Assembly (NCBI RefSeq): GCF_028372415.1
Contig: NC_092877.1
Coordinates: 211,722,116 to 211,786,115 of the forward strand
DNA: 64,000 nucleotides
DNA from: Notamacropus eugenii
Lineage: Eukaryota > Chordata > Mammalia > Diprotodontia > Macropodidae
Direction of reading: 5' to 3'
The notes beneath the pieces were generated by a model. That model was given only the letters and a program-made list of their open reading frames with translations, was not told the DNA's origin and searched no databases. The position numbers and the translations under genes were made by a program. Positions 37,440 through 49,104 of the stretch are shown here, one piece after another. Within the stretch, counting starts at the first letter, position 1. Every line of letters begins with the position of its first letter.

Positions 37440-37885
37440 TCATGAGAGTTGTCCATGTTCAGCAGTGTTGGTCTTGGCACTGCATGAGCACAGCCCTCGA
37501 TGACTTCCGCAGTGTGCATGCCTTCTGCCACCTGGCCAGAGACCATACACTATATTTGCCATCCAGTCAGTCAGGTTTAGAAGGACAGATAAAAAAGTGA
37601 GAGCTCTTTGTGTTGGGCCCAGCTTGTGAAGTGGACAAGATTCCAGGCCCATTGCGCTTCAGAATGAAGTTCTCATTGGTGACTTTCTCCCCATAGACTG
37701 GCTTGACACATCAGTGCTACTATGGGATGAGGTCACCATCTGATGTGTGAACTCAGGAGTGATGTGGTGAAAGCAAAAGCCTATGTAACCAAATCCTTCT
37801 TTCTCCATTGTCCAAAGCACGGTCATTTTTGTTCTTTGGACCTTGTCTGCAAATAGTTGAAAGTTGATAGGGCCCCTTGGACCAA
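37440..37885 (-). pseudogene. PPIA (cyclophilin A) processed pseudogene
   Basis: Read on the - strand, this matches a cyclophilin A coding sequence without introns. The order is a PLG-VSFELFADK-like start at about 37880, then a KGFGY-like block, a GGDF-like block, [20 protein letters not shown] near 37680, AGPNT near 37620, LDGK-like near 37560, and an end resembling KT...GQL near 37445. Matching segments fall in different frames and stop codons interrupt it, so it encodes nothing. About 12 N-terminal codons are missing; the copy is bounded at that end by the tail of a SINE (37884). Up to 100 bases beyond 37440 may be former 3' UTR. Peptidyl-prolyl isomerase genes often give rise to retrocopies. 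Confidence 0.82.
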
Positions 37886-38030
37886 TTTTTTGGGTTTTTT
37901 TGGAGGGGGGGAAGGTTAAGTGACTTGCTCAAGGTCACACAGCTAGTAAGTGTCAAGCGTCAGGCTGGATTTGAAGTCAGGTCCTCCTGACTCCAGGGCC
38001 AGTGCTCTAGTCATTGTGCCCCCCTAGCTA
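37884..38030 (-). repeat. tRNA-derived SINE with A-tail, antisense
   Basis: Read on the - strand: a tRNA-like head (GGTAGCTAGGGGGGCACAAT), 'ccctggagtcaggaggacct' and 'ggtcacacagc...' on the + strand, ending in a T-run at the left (the A-tail). It abuts the PPIA pseudogene. Confidence 0.75.
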
Positions 38031-39560
38031 CCCCCAGTTTTTTTTTTCAATCAGCAGAAGTCCATCTTCTTCCTTCTCCCATCCCCAAATTGAAAAAGAA
38101 GGAAAATACAAAGCCTCTGTTAAAGTGTAGTCAGGCAAAACAAATCTCTGCATTGGTCACGTCAAAAAAAAAATGTCTAATTCTGCAGGTGGGCAGCATG
38201 TTTTATCATGAGGTCTCTGGAATCATGGACTATACTGATCAGGTTTCCTAAGTCTTGTATAACTTGTTCTGGATCTGCTTACTTCACTCTCTCTGTTCAT
38301 GCAAGTCTTTCCAATGTTTCCTGCAACCATTCTCTTCATTCTTTCGAACGTCTCTTTGTTTGTTCATTCTGCTTCATAGAGCAAAAGTGTCCATCCCATT
38401 TGTATACCATACCTTGTTCAGCTATGTCCCAATAGATGTCCACTCTCTGTTTCGAGTTCTCTGCCACTATAAGCATTCTCCTACATCCTTGGAGTTTATT
38501 TTACTTGGGAGTAATTCATCCTTTAATCTTCTCTCCCTCTTTCTTACTCCCTTGTCCCTTCTCTCCTTTCCATCCCATTTCCCTATTTTGCGAAATGTAT
38601 TTCTATATCCAGCTGTTTATATTCTTCCTTTAACCAGTTCAGATGAGAGTGAAGTCTAAGTGTTAGCTGGCCCACTTACTTATTCCTCTGTATTTGTATA
38701 GAGTTCTACTTGCACGTTCTAATTGTTAGGTAATTTTCTCTGACTTTCCTCTCTCTTATCTCCTCCCCTCTCCCTACCATGTATTCCCCTTCCCTTGTCT
38801 TTAAGATTAAGGTAGAACCACTGTTAAGCCTTCTGTCTAATTAGACTCTTTATAATCCCTAAAGTGACAAGATTCCCTGAGAACACATTTCATCCCACCT
38901 GCGTTAAAATATAAGCAATTTATCCTTGTGTAGTCCCTTATGATCATTCACGTTAACCGTTTTGTGTTTATCTTGACTTCTACATTTGCACGTCAGGTTC
39001 TATTTCTCTATAGACTTCAGACTAGGCTAGAATCTGGAACTGAGACATCATGCCACTGCTGTAGTTCAAGCCACGCAGTTACTGCTTGCTTCTAAAACTT
39101 GCTCCTTGCTTTGGTACAAAATCTAGGATTTTCTACTGCTTCTCACCTCAGAATGTCACCTCTAAGCACAGGTCCCTTCTTCATTTCACCCTGAATCTGC
39201 CTAGGACTGGGTTGTGAGTGGTGGAGCTGCCAGTTGGTACCTGTCCCAGCAGCTTACACAAGTTTAGGCCTCTCTGTTACGGGATCTAACATCTCTTTTC
39301 CCTGGTGCATAGCTTCTCCTTACACAGAAGTGCTCTACATGGCGCATTCCTGACCAGACTCTGTCCTTGGTGTCTGCAGACCTCTTGCCTTCCTATATTA
39401 ATCTGGGCTTGAAAAATGATTCACTAATTTTTTCTTGAATTTTTTGGTCAGCATTCAGTCTGCTGCATTTTCTAGATCTTTTTAGAGGAGTTATGGGGGC
39501 AGAGCTCAGTGTACTTCCTCCTGCCACTCTGCCACCTTGACTCTACTTCCCAGGGACTCG
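38030..39560 (-). mobile_element. Old L1 with both ends, internally deleted
   Basis: On the - strand the right end (39545 region) resembles an L1 5' start (AGTCAAGGTGGCAGAGTGGC). The left part (38030-38520) resembles the ORF2 tail and 3' region. The middle (38520-38990) is not RT. At 1.5 kb the copy is too short to contain ORF2. Confidence 0.5.
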
Positions 39561-39765
39561 TTATTAACTGTATTGTCAAAGAACTCTACAGGTTGGTTGT
39601 GGCCGTGAATTTGTAGGTTGGTGATGGTGATGAAAATGGCAGTGGGGGTTGGTGTTCAACCCAGGAGAAGCTATGGAGTAAAGTTGGGGGTGTCTATGGG
39701 CTAGTGATTTTTTAAATCTACAATTTGTTAACGTTTTGATCTTTTATATAGTTCTTGCAATCAGA

Positions 39766-39845
39766 CAGACACACAGAGACACAGACACAGACACAGAGAT
39801 ACAGACACACACAGACACACACACACACAGACACACAGACACACA

Positions 39846-39942
<97 letters not shown>
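39766..39942. repeat. (AC)n microsatellite, about 48 pure units
   Basis: Pure AC dinucleotides run from about 39847 to 39942. They are preceded by ACAGAC- and ACACAGAC-type interrupted units (39766-39846). The apparent HTHT or VCVC open frames over it are artefacts. Confidence 0.97.
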
Positions 39943-39944
<2 letters not shown>

Positions 39945-39969
39945 TGGTTCAGTTTTTTTTCCAATCTGA

Positions 39970-41690
39970 ATCACTTCATGTCTTCACATATTTCTCTGAA
40001 TTTTTCAAATTCATCCTTACTTGTGGCACAGTAATACTCTATTGCATCCTATAACATAATTTGTTCTCCCACTCATATGGTTTTGTTAAAACATTTTGTT
40101 CTTACAAGTTTGTAAGTAATGCTGCTTCAAATATTTCCATTTGGATAGGTGTCTTCTCGTCAGCATCCTTGGAATATGAACCTAATGGTGCACTGGACCA
40201 AAAATAGGAACAATTTTGTATCTCTTCAATAATTCCCAATTGTTTCCCAAAAAGGTTGGACCTATTCATAGCCTACATGAAGTGCATAAATGTTCCTAAT
40301 TCTGTTTTCCCAGTCAATCTGATGTAAGTTTCAGCGTGCCTTTCTTGTAATGATTTTTGCCCTTTAAGTATTTGATAGTTGGATTTCTTCTTTTAAGACC
40401 TCTTTGTTAATTTTTTTAAAACAGTTTACCTGTTGGGGAATGGCTCTTAATCTGTATTTTTGTCAGCGTACTATATGACTTTTTCAGAGAAATTTTGTGC
40501 AGATTTTCCCCCAGTTTGTATCTTCTTATTTTACTTAATTTTTTATGTCTCTTTGCTTTGGCAGGCATCTCGTATAAAGAGCTGAGAGATATAAACTCCC
40601 ATTCTGTTCTTAATTTCTTAGCTCATTTATCCACTTCAGTTTAATATGGTATATATTGTAGAATGCTTTTCTAAGTTTTTCCAATAGTTCTTGTTGAACA
40701 GAGTCCTTTCCTTCTTGTCAGTGTTTTCTGATTTATGGAAGTCTCCTAATTACATCTTTGCCCTTTTTTTCATCCAGGTACCAGATAGTTCTGGTAAGTC
40801 TTGCTTTATATTATAATTTGGGATCTGGTAAAACTAAAGCCCCTTTGTGCCCATTTCCCCCCATTGTGTTCCCCTTAGAATTATTTCTCTTTCAACTTCT
40901 CTGTTTTGCTTTTATTATCATTCTTAAGGTTCTCAGTATGTTATGGATTCTATCAACTTATATTTTATCCTATTTATAATACTCTTAGGTACATGGGGGA
41001 GTGGCTATTCATACTTTGTTTTTCTGTGCTTTAGAGGGGATCAATAACTTTGATTAGATTAGCTCTGATAGTTTATATTTTTTTCCTATTGTAGAATATT
41101 TTCAAATTTTGTCCTTTTTTGCCATCCTGTCGCTCTTAGTTGAGCTGCTGTGCTTGAGTCCCCTGCTTTGTCATGTGTCCCTGTCTTTTTTTGATTGTCC
41201 GTTGCTGTGATAGTCTTCTCGAATTCTGGAGCCACCTGATTTCCAGTGTTGTAGACGCTGAGATATCCACCTTAATATCTCCTTATGATTTAAAACTACT
41301 TGGGAGGTTGCTGGGCCATGTTATTGGTATAGTTGTTGCAGTCTTATTCTCTTTCTGGAGATGTTTTCCCCTGGGGTAGTTTTTTTAATTTATATTGTCT
41401 TTTTTGGCTTATTCATTTCTTTGACCTTTCTTCATAGGTTTATAGATAGAAAGCTGAAAGACACTTCAGGCCCGCTAGTCTCATCTCCTTTTACAGATAA
41501 GGAAACGGAGGCCCAAGGAGAAAGAGGCTGTGCCTGTGAGGTTTTCCTGGCGAGATTTCTTTCTCCTCTTTTAAGGAAGGGGATGTACAGGGCATCATTC
41601 TTTTATTTGGTGCACTTGTTACTATATTGAGGTATGGAGGCAAAGCAGGCTTAGTTATGTCCACTCATACCATCTTGCCCAGTAAAAATG
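39970..41690 (-). mobile_element. Old antisense L1-like fragment
   Basis: 39985-40520 follows the antisense ORF2-end pattern (single-base landmarks such as 'acaatttttgt...cccaattg'). The rest is T-rich L1-like sequence ending near a 'caccatcttgcc'-like motif (41665-41685). A SINE scrap sits at 41445-41530. Confidence 0.5.
41445..41530 (-). repeat. MIR-like SINE fragment
   Basis: It has 'ttttacagataaggaaacgg' and 'aggcccaaggag', flanked by old L1-like sequence. Confidence 0.5.
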
Positions 41691-42179
41691 ATCAGTTTTG
41701 ACTGAGTTTGGAGAAGTGGTACTGTCTATATCAGAAGGGATCAATAAAGGTTTCCAAGAGTCATGATAATTGCTAGATCTTGAAGGATGGATAGGATTGC
41801 GATTGGTAGAAAAAATGGCATGTGCCGAGAAAGGTGAGTAAAGGTGAGGAATTTTAGGGAAGTTAGGATGGGGTCATCCCCCTTGGTTTTGGAGGAGGTG
41901 AGTCTGTATTAGATGGAGGTTGGGCTAAAAGAGAGAAATCTGAGGCAAGATTGGGAAGGGCTTTAAAACTAGGCTAAGGAGTCTTTTTCTTTCATTCAGT
42001 AGCCAAGGGGTTTTGGAGGTTTTTCTGCCACATGAGTGTGATACATAATATTGCTGATCGAGCAAAAAGGAAAGTTGTCTTAAGCCTGAAGACCCAAGTT
42101 TGGAACCTTGCTCTGCTATTAATGGCTTGATGTCAACTTGGGAGATTTATAATGGAGTACCTCTGGGTTTTGTTGTTTA

Positions 42180-42740
42180 ACACTTAAGAGTGATTTGGAT
42201 AAAGGGATAGTGGTCAGTTCATCAGATTTGCAAGTGAGACAAATCTGGAGATAGCTAACTTACTGGAGGTAGGATCTAAAAAGATTCTGACAGGCTGGAA
42301 ATAGGAAGTTTGTGGGATTTTTTTTTGATCTGGTGTTTTTAATACATACTCAATATGAATGACCTGAGAGCAACCAAGAAGTATGGTGTTAGGTCATAGA
42401 GAGAGACAGTATTCACCTCTCCTGTGGGACATCCGATTATAGTCTGCCCTGATTAGACCAAAAGTGAAGGGTGGAGCTTAGTTTGGAGCATCATTTTTTG
42501 GGAAGGCCAGAATTGTCAGAATAGCTGATTAGGTAGGTGGCCCGGAGAAAAGATGGCATGGTCCTTGAAGACAGAATTAGGCGTGATGTAAGGAGTAACA
42601 AGTGAAATAAGCTGCTGGATTCCCCTTCACTGAAGAACTTCAAGCAAGGCTGGATGACCTTGTTCATTAGGTTGTAGACAAATTGGCGTTCGTGTAAAGC
42701 ATGAACCAAATGTGCTGCCATCCTTCCTTGTTTTGAGATT
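42180..42740 (+). mobile_element. CR1/L3-like LINE fragment
   Basis: Landmarks in order: 'tttgcaagtgagacaaatct', 'ctgacaggctggaaatagg', 'tctgccctgattagacca', 'cttcaagcaaggctggatga' and a final 'gagattctg'. The series spans the CR1/L3 RT tail and 3' UTR. Confidence 0.7.
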
Positions 42741-43264
42741 CTGTTTATTGCCTATGACTTTGAACAGTTCGCAACTTTTCTTAGCCCGTTTCCAAATTTG
42801 TAAAATCAGAGTGGGAAATGGGGACCAACCTATTTGTCCAATCCACAAGCTCCAGAGTGAATTGGGTTTAAGGCTTAGTTTCTGAGAAAGAAGTCTAGCC
42901 AGGAAACCCCAAGATTCAGAGATGTCCATCTGGACCAGGTTTGTTATTCTCAGTGACCTTCTCTAGTCATTTAAGTCTGTGAGGTCCTTTGTAAGAATAG
43001 TACCATGGGTAGAAGAAAAACCCAGTGTAGCTCAGAATACTCCTTAAAGAAGGAGCCTTGAAGCATCCACCCCAGTAAGCCAGCAATGATTGACTGTACC
43101 AGTTAATCTGTCTTCAGTGGTTCTAGGCTTCCTGGAGGACTGAGGCAGTTTATTTTATGACTGCTAGTTTGTGAAAGAGAGAGGACATTGAAACAATTAC
43201 CTTTTTTTATACCATCTTCATAAAGAAACAAAACTTTCCTCAATTTTCTTCAAGATAAGCAAAA

Positions 43265-45037
43265 AATACAATTCCATTGGGCATGATTTATTTTGTAAAG
43301 AAAGTGCTACAAGGGGTGAGAACATCTGTATGCATGGCTGAATGAGAGATCAGTTTTTGAATACAGTTAAAAACCAAGACACAGTGAAATCTATACTGAC
43401 TTTAAGAATGTGGCTACAGCAATTTAAAGAACCTAAAGTGTGAGTGGATTGGACTCTTGGCTTTACTCAACAAAACTGAAATTTAGAAACAAGCACAGAG
43501 TTGTACTTCTAAAATAAAAGCAGCAGTTGCTCACTTTTAAGGCTGCTTATCAGGGCTCTGAAATAATTTCCCAGGGAAGAAGTTGTTTTCCCCAAAGGAG
43601 TTCATGGAAACACACACTTCGATTATAGTTAAGTATATAGTTAGAACCCTGAGCAAACTGTATCAAGCATTTTAAAATTTACCAATTTTAAAGAAAATTC
43701 ATTGTTTTGGGAGTGAGGTAGAAGTTGCAGTGTGTCCAAAAGACCAGTTTTCGCTGAAAAATATCAAAGAAAATATTGTTGACTTTTGTCCTTTTTTCTT
43801 TTAAATAGGAAAGTGTAGAAGTGCAATTAAAATCCAAATAAAGTACCAAATGTCATTTTAAGATGCAGGCCACTAGAAAAAGTAATGGTAGTGAATACCG
43901 GGTAGCATTTGAGAACAGAAAATACTTTCAGGAAATGTGTCCATCCTCTGGATGTTCAGGTACAATAAGCTACAAACTCAAACTAACTGTAATAATACCT
44001 CCATTACCACTAGTTTAAGTGTTTCCTAAGGATTAAAGGTGCAAGTACAGGGTGGGGGGATGGATGGTAAGCCAGGCAGATGTGTCTCATATGCCACCAG
44101 GAGGACACAACCTTGATTGATAATTCCATCCTTGGTAGACATTAAGTGGTATGATTTGTTGCCAAGGCTACACTGACCAAACAAGCCTTCAAAAACAACT
44201 TGATCAAACAAATGCAAAATTTAACTTCAGTCTTCAAATAATATTAGCTTCTGGCCACCTCAGAGGCAAAAGAACTACAAAGTGCCTTGCCTGTCCATGT
44301 ACTTAGCTACAGTTATCGAATGTTTTTGTCTTCATGTTTTAGCACCACACCCACCAAGAGACCTCTATTTCTTATTTTTATCATGCCTCTAAAATCATTC
44401 ATTCCTAACAAGCACATCATTCCAGGCTTTCCTGAAATATTCCATTGACCACTCAGGTCAAACAAGGCTCAGCATTTCAAAAGTTACTCCATCCAACTTA
44501 GCATGTGATGATGGTCTTTTGAACAATAACTTTCAGATTGCAAGTGGTGCTCAAGCTCTGAGATTTCAGTGATAAATTCTAATTCACATAGTCTTTAGAG
44601 ATGAGAAACGTGGCCCCCAAAATCTGATTTTTTTTAACCCAAGGATTATCCAAGAATTGGAAAAGTGTGATTTTATACAAGTTAGCAATTGGCCAGCCTC
44701 CCAAGCCCAGTGTGAAGAAATTAAAAATAGAGACTGTCCTGGTTCAGGTGCTAATAACCAAGAACAGTCCAGCTAGTGGAAGAATTTTATTCTCATCTTC
44801 AAATGATGTGTTTCTGCAGGTTAGTGCTGAATAACTAAAAAGAGGAATACTTTCAGTTTAGTTTTATTAGAACATTTACAGCTACATCTTATTTCAGCCA
44901 TTGCTTCCCGTATTCCAAACTCTCAAGAAATCACCTTAATCCCTAGTCTTACAAATAAGAAGCGGGTGCTGCCAGAGCCCAAAGGACTCCCACAGCCAGA
45001 GATGCTTTGCTTCCCAGGGTGCCTTGCTCCCCTTGCT
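43265..45037 (-). promoter_or_regulatory. NAXD: NAXD 3' UTR with two AATAAA signals
   Basis: This 1.8-kb segment after the NAXD stop is nearly free of recognisable repeats, unlike its surroundings. On the - strand it carries AATAAA at 44868-44863 (about 170 nt after the stop) and at 43292-43287, the latter followed by a T-rich stretch. This suggests a short and a long 3' UTR form. The extent is inferred. Confidence 0.5.
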
Positions 45038-45188
45038 TCAAGTTTCAAACAGCTTGCTGAATGCCAGGCCCACTTCGCCAATCATGTCAGTGGTGGTCAT
45101 CGCACGCCTATATTTCTGAAAGGCCTGGTAGTTACACTGCCGTGTGAGAGAACATGCCCCAAAGGCAGCCACGAGGAAAGGGTTCTGA
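45038..45188 (-). CDS. NAXD: NAXD last coding exon and stop
   Basis: The terminal coding part, 151 nt including TGA (45040-45038); acceptor ctctctag. It completes the split glycine codon and reads [20 protein letters not shown], then a segment ending [19 protein letters not shown]. The [13 protein letters not shown] helix and the TTTDMI-EVG-AF--LFE tail match the NAXD C-terminus. Confidence 0.95.
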
Positions 45189-45684
45189 CTAGAGAGTGAA
45201 GAGATCCGTTAGTAAAATGTTCCTTATATGGAAAGCTGCAAGGCAAGAGTCATTAGGAACCATTAAACATCAGGTTTGTAAAGATGTCGGTGGGTGTCAG
45301 TCCTATCATTGACCACATCTTAGTATTTTAGATCTAGAGCTTGTTTAGAAATATCTCTCGGGACACCTTAGGGAGTTAGGGGAGGTATTCTTGGGTCTCA
45401 AATTTAGTGTCGTGGGGTCTACGATCTTGATGTTTTACAGTTTAAAAATGTATTACTAGCCTTAGTTTGCTCTCCTCCCCCTCTGAAAATGCCATGAAAA
45501 TATCTGCCCACTTTAGGGTGAAAACAACTAATTTTTTATAGAAATAAAGACTTCTAGTATTTATAAATGTGGGAACCAAGCCATTAACAAAAACCATTAA
45601 TGTTCAAGAATTTGTAGTAAAAATCAGTTACCAAGAAAGACTAAAATAAAAGATGGGGGGGGGGGAAATTAATGGTTAATAGTA

Positions 45685-45750
45685 TAATACAGGAGAAAAA
45701 GCACTAACTCAGGAATCAGAGGAACTGGATTCAAACCCTGCTTCTGATCA
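45685..45750 (+). repeat. SINE left part, interrupted by L2
   Basis: It has 'caggaatcagaggaactgga' and 'ttcaaaccctgcttctgatc'. The SINE resumes at about 47200 after the L2 insertion. Confidence 0.6.
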
Positions 45751-47199
45751 CCTCACCCCTCTACTTGCTGGAGCAGTCCCCTTCCAGCTCTCACCTCCCC
45801 CTGTCTCCCTACTCTTATCACTCATTTTCATTCTCTCTCCCCCCTGCCCTAAGAACATGCCCACTTGTCTCCCCCATCCTGAAAACACCTTTGATCCTTC
45901 CACCCCCACTAATTATCATCCTCTATCTCTTCTGTCCTTTGTGACTGAATTCCTTGGAAAGGCCGTTTACAATCGATGCCTCCACTTTCTCTTTCATTCT
46001 CCTAACAATCTGACTTCTACCATTTCACTGAAACTTCTCTTTCCAAAGTCACTAATGACTCTTAGTTGCCAAATCCAAGGGCTTTTTCTCTACTGATCAC
46101 CCTTTTCTCTTTAACACTCTCATCTCTGTAGGCTTTCACACTCTCAGGTTGCTCCTCCTTCCTGTCTGGCCACTCCTCTGCGTCCTTGGCTGATCCTCCT
46201 CCAGATCAAGCCCTTTTAACCATAGGTGTCCCTCAGGGTTCTGCCCTGGGTGTTCTTCTCCAACATGATCTAATCATCATTTCTGATACCTCTGCTGATC
46301 TTGCATCTCCAACCACCTTTCAGACATCTCAAACCGAACGTCCAGTAGACATCTGTCCAAAACAACTCATTATCTTCCCCCTGAACCTTAGCCCCTCCCA
46401 CACCCTTCCCTATCATTATGGAGGGCAACACTAGCCTCCTGGCCCCTCAGGCTCACAACCTAGGAGTCATTCTGGACTCCTCATTATCTCTACTCCACCC
46501 ATCCACCCCCTACTCCCCACATCAGCGCTGTTGCCAAGACCTGTCACTTACACAATCTTTCTTGAGTAAACCCTCTCCTCTCTTCTGTTACTTGCCATTG
46601 CACTGGTCCAGACCCTCATTGCCTCATGCCTGGACTATTGCAGTGGCCTGCCAGCCTTGGGTCTCTCCCTACTCCAAGCCATGTTCTATTCAGCCACTGA
46701 AGCGATTTTCCTAAAGTGTGGGTACCGCCCTATTGCCACCCCCCCCCAAACAAGTACACAATCCTCTTCGGATCAAATACAAAGTCTTTGGCATTCAGAA
46801 CCCTTTCACAACCTGTTATGAAAGTCCCCCCCAGTCTTTCCAGTCTTCTTCTATCTTACCCCTGACACTGTTCAGTCCAGTTCTGTTCCACAAATAAGAC
46901 ACTCCATCTCTTGCTTCTGCCCTCCAAGCCTGTAATCATCTCCCTACTGATTTCCTTGGCTTCCTTTAGGTTAAAATCCAACCCTTTACAGGATACTTTT
47001 CGCAACTTCTCTCATTTCTAGTGCCCTTCCTTTGTTAATTACTTACCACTTATTCTGCAGAGACCTTGTATGTATATCTTTATTTACATATTGTCTCCGT
47101 CACATTGTGAGCTCCCTGAGGACAGGAACTATCTTCTGCATATTTTTGGATCCCCATTGCTGCACGTAATCAGGGCTTAATAAACGTTTATTGACTGCC
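45751..47199 (+). mobile_element. L2 LINE fragment with RT remnants
   Basis: A 1.4-kb L2-type element. Translations in several frames show NYHPLSLLSFVTEFLGKAVY, GVPQGSALG and NLGVILDSSLS, which are RT and post-RT blocks of the CR1/L2 group. The 3' end carries the classical 'gtgagctccctgaggacagg' and 'cttaataaacgtttattgac' blocks. It lies inside a SINE and antisense to NAXD. Confidence 0.8.
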
Positions 47200-47335
47200 T
47201 GATCGATACTACATAATTACTTTGGGCAAGCCACAACTTCCCCAGGGCCCCCTTTTCCTCATCTCTAAAAGGAAGGGGTTTGACCAGGTGACCTCGAGTC
47301 CCTTCCAGCTCGAGAGCTATGACCCTGTGATCTCC
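47200..47335 (+). repeat. SINE right part, CR1/L3-like tail
   Basis: It continues the SINE with 'actttgggcaagccacaact', 'ttcctcatctctaaaaggaa', and a tail 'gaccaggtgacctcgagtcc' of CR1/L3 style. Confidence 0.6.
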
Positions 47336-47877
47336 TGAAACATTTAAATACTCCTTGTGCTAGCAGATACTGAACTTCTTCTGGGATAGGTCTTTGAGCA
47401 TTGCTATGACTAAAAGTCATCACTCTGTAGCCAGTCTGGTGATTTGCCTTTCCTAACTCATCTAGACTGATCCTCAGCACCACGCTCCTATGGGAAACCT
47501 TTCATGGGAGGTGGGTAGGAGCTGACAGAGCTTGTACTCCAGTGAGGCATTAGGGTAGAGCCTGGATACAGGTGGGGCTCTCACACTAGAAGTTAATAAC
47601 AATTCGTACTGAACTGAATGGAGTTCTATCAGTTTGAGAGAAGAGGTTATCTATGTTGTACTGCATTTTTAGTTATTTTGTTGGACAATCCCCAATTACA
47701 TTTTAATCTGGTTCCTGGCCACTGCAGCAGGTCTCCAGCTTGATGTCTCTGCCCTAGATAATACAACCAACCATACCACCATGCACATTGTGCTACATAA
47801 AAGTCTTACTATAAAATTAATTCTCTTGCTGATGGAGTAGTTTCTTCTTACCGTGAGGAGTTTTGGAAGGAAATTAT

Positions 47878-47945
47878 CCTAATAGCTGTCATTTATAGAG
47901 GGCTTTGCAAAGTGTTTTACATAGGTAGGTAAATAGATGGGTAGA
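47878..47945 (-). repeat. Short SINE-like scrap
   Basis: It has 'ttatagagggctttgcaaag' and 'tgttttacat', followed by a degenerate GATA-type simple repeat. Confidence 0.4.
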
Positions 47946-48475
47946 TGGATAGATAAACAGATAGAATTATATATGCATGTATATGTATATTAAGCAGAGC
48001 TTTCACTAACTCTTAACTGCTACACAAATCTAGACCACAAGCAGGGTCTGTGTTGGGCCCTGGGAAAATCTGGCTTTGTGTCTAAACTTCTGTGGCAAGA
48101 ACATTTCCCAATAACTCTTGAATACCTCTGAGAAAGTTTAAAATAGTGTTTTCATGTGTTCTCTCTTAAATAACTTGCTTTTTAAGGGTAACCATAATTT
48201 ATGTAGTCATGTTTTTTAAGCATATATAAAATGCAACCAGTCATGCCCAATGACATTAATTTTCTATTTAGAATGCTTAAGTTATCTTTAATTAAATCTG
48301 GTATTTTAAAAAGAGAAACAAAAATGCACTGGATACCAATTGCTTGTGCGATTAGGAAGGGAGAGAGGAAGAATACTGGGGATAGTTAGGAAGAAAAAAT
48401 ATCAAGGAAAGAATAATTAGCTTGGGAAAATCATATTTCCCACTATAGTAAAATAAAGCAAAAACATAATCATAC

Positions 48476-48596
48476 CCATTTGTTTTATCAGGTCCAGCAA
48501 GGAACGCCCAGTGTACTAAGACTCCAAGTGAGCCTGACAGAAGGTCTCCTTGTCCACCACACCTTCTACTGCTTCCTTCATGACTGCACACAAGCA
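48476..48596 (-). CDS. NAXD: NAXD coding exon with catalytic GGQGD motif
   Basis: A 121-nt exon, acceptor ttgtttag, donor GTATGA; begins with two bases completing a valine codon and ends with two bases of a glycine codon. It reads [20 protein letters not shown] then [31 protein letters not shown] corresponds to the anion-hole and catalytic aspartate region of the ribokinase superfamily (GxGD). Both key glycines and the aspartate are intact. Confidence 0.95.
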
Positions 48597-49104
48597 CTAA
48601 ACAAAAGCAGACATGAAATAGACATGAACTGTGTTTTCTTCTACATTTTACAAATCTGAATTGCTGGAGGAAGGAGAAAGGAGGGGTAGAGATGGAAAAC
48701 ATGGAGTTATTATAAATTGTACTTAAAAAAAAACCAAATGGAAGTGAGCTACATGCTAAGGAAAGAGTCCTCATTCCTCCAAAAAGTGATTTTATTGTTT
48801 TTTAAAAAAACACCAATAAAACTTTATATAAATCTTTTTCATGGTACTAAACATTTGGGCGGGGGAGGAATTGAGGGATTTGAGTTACTATGAGATCCTC
48901 ATCATTTTATGTTGCAGTACCTAGGTTCTAGAACAGGTTTAAAATGGTGGTGGTGGTAAGGGGGAAATCAATAAAATACTAAAGAACATTTCTCTTCACA
49001 AGTGTTAGGAAAATAAATGTGCTTTGTGTATTAAATTTAAGGGACGCTTCTGAAGACAAAAAGAATCCACTTTGAAATACTTTAGAAATCTTTGGAGATG
49101 TTGT

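Larger units (their letters stand above)
36881..43264. other. CARS2-NAXD intergenic region
   Basis: About 6.4 kb between the two converging gene ends. It holds a SINE scrap with a 39-bp duplication (37135-37290), a PPIA pseudogene (37440-37885), a tRNA-type SINE (37884-38030), old L1 parts (38030-39560, 39970-41690), an (AC)n microsatellite (39766-39942) and a CR1/L3 piece (42180-42740). I can name nothing in 41700-42179 and 42741-43264. Confidence 0.7.
45189..48475 (-). other. NAXD: NAXD last intron
   Basis: A 3.3-kb intron. It holds a SINE interrupted by an L2 copy (45685-47335) and a short SINE scrap (47878-47945). I see nothing that I can name in 45189-45684, 47336-47877 and 47946-48475. 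Confidence 0.75.

Noticed and set aside
37884..38030. tRNA-like sequence on the - strand
   Set aside because: Same reason: SINE body and A-tail follow the tRNA-like head.
39718..40054. Several ORFs rich in HT, CV or VC dipeptides
   Set aside because: They are translations of the (AC)n microsatellite in different frames.
45857..46714. ORFs with RT-like words (GVPQGSALG) as a domesticated reverse transcriptase
   Set aside because: The matches fall in several frames, are interrupted, and end in a typical L2 tail.
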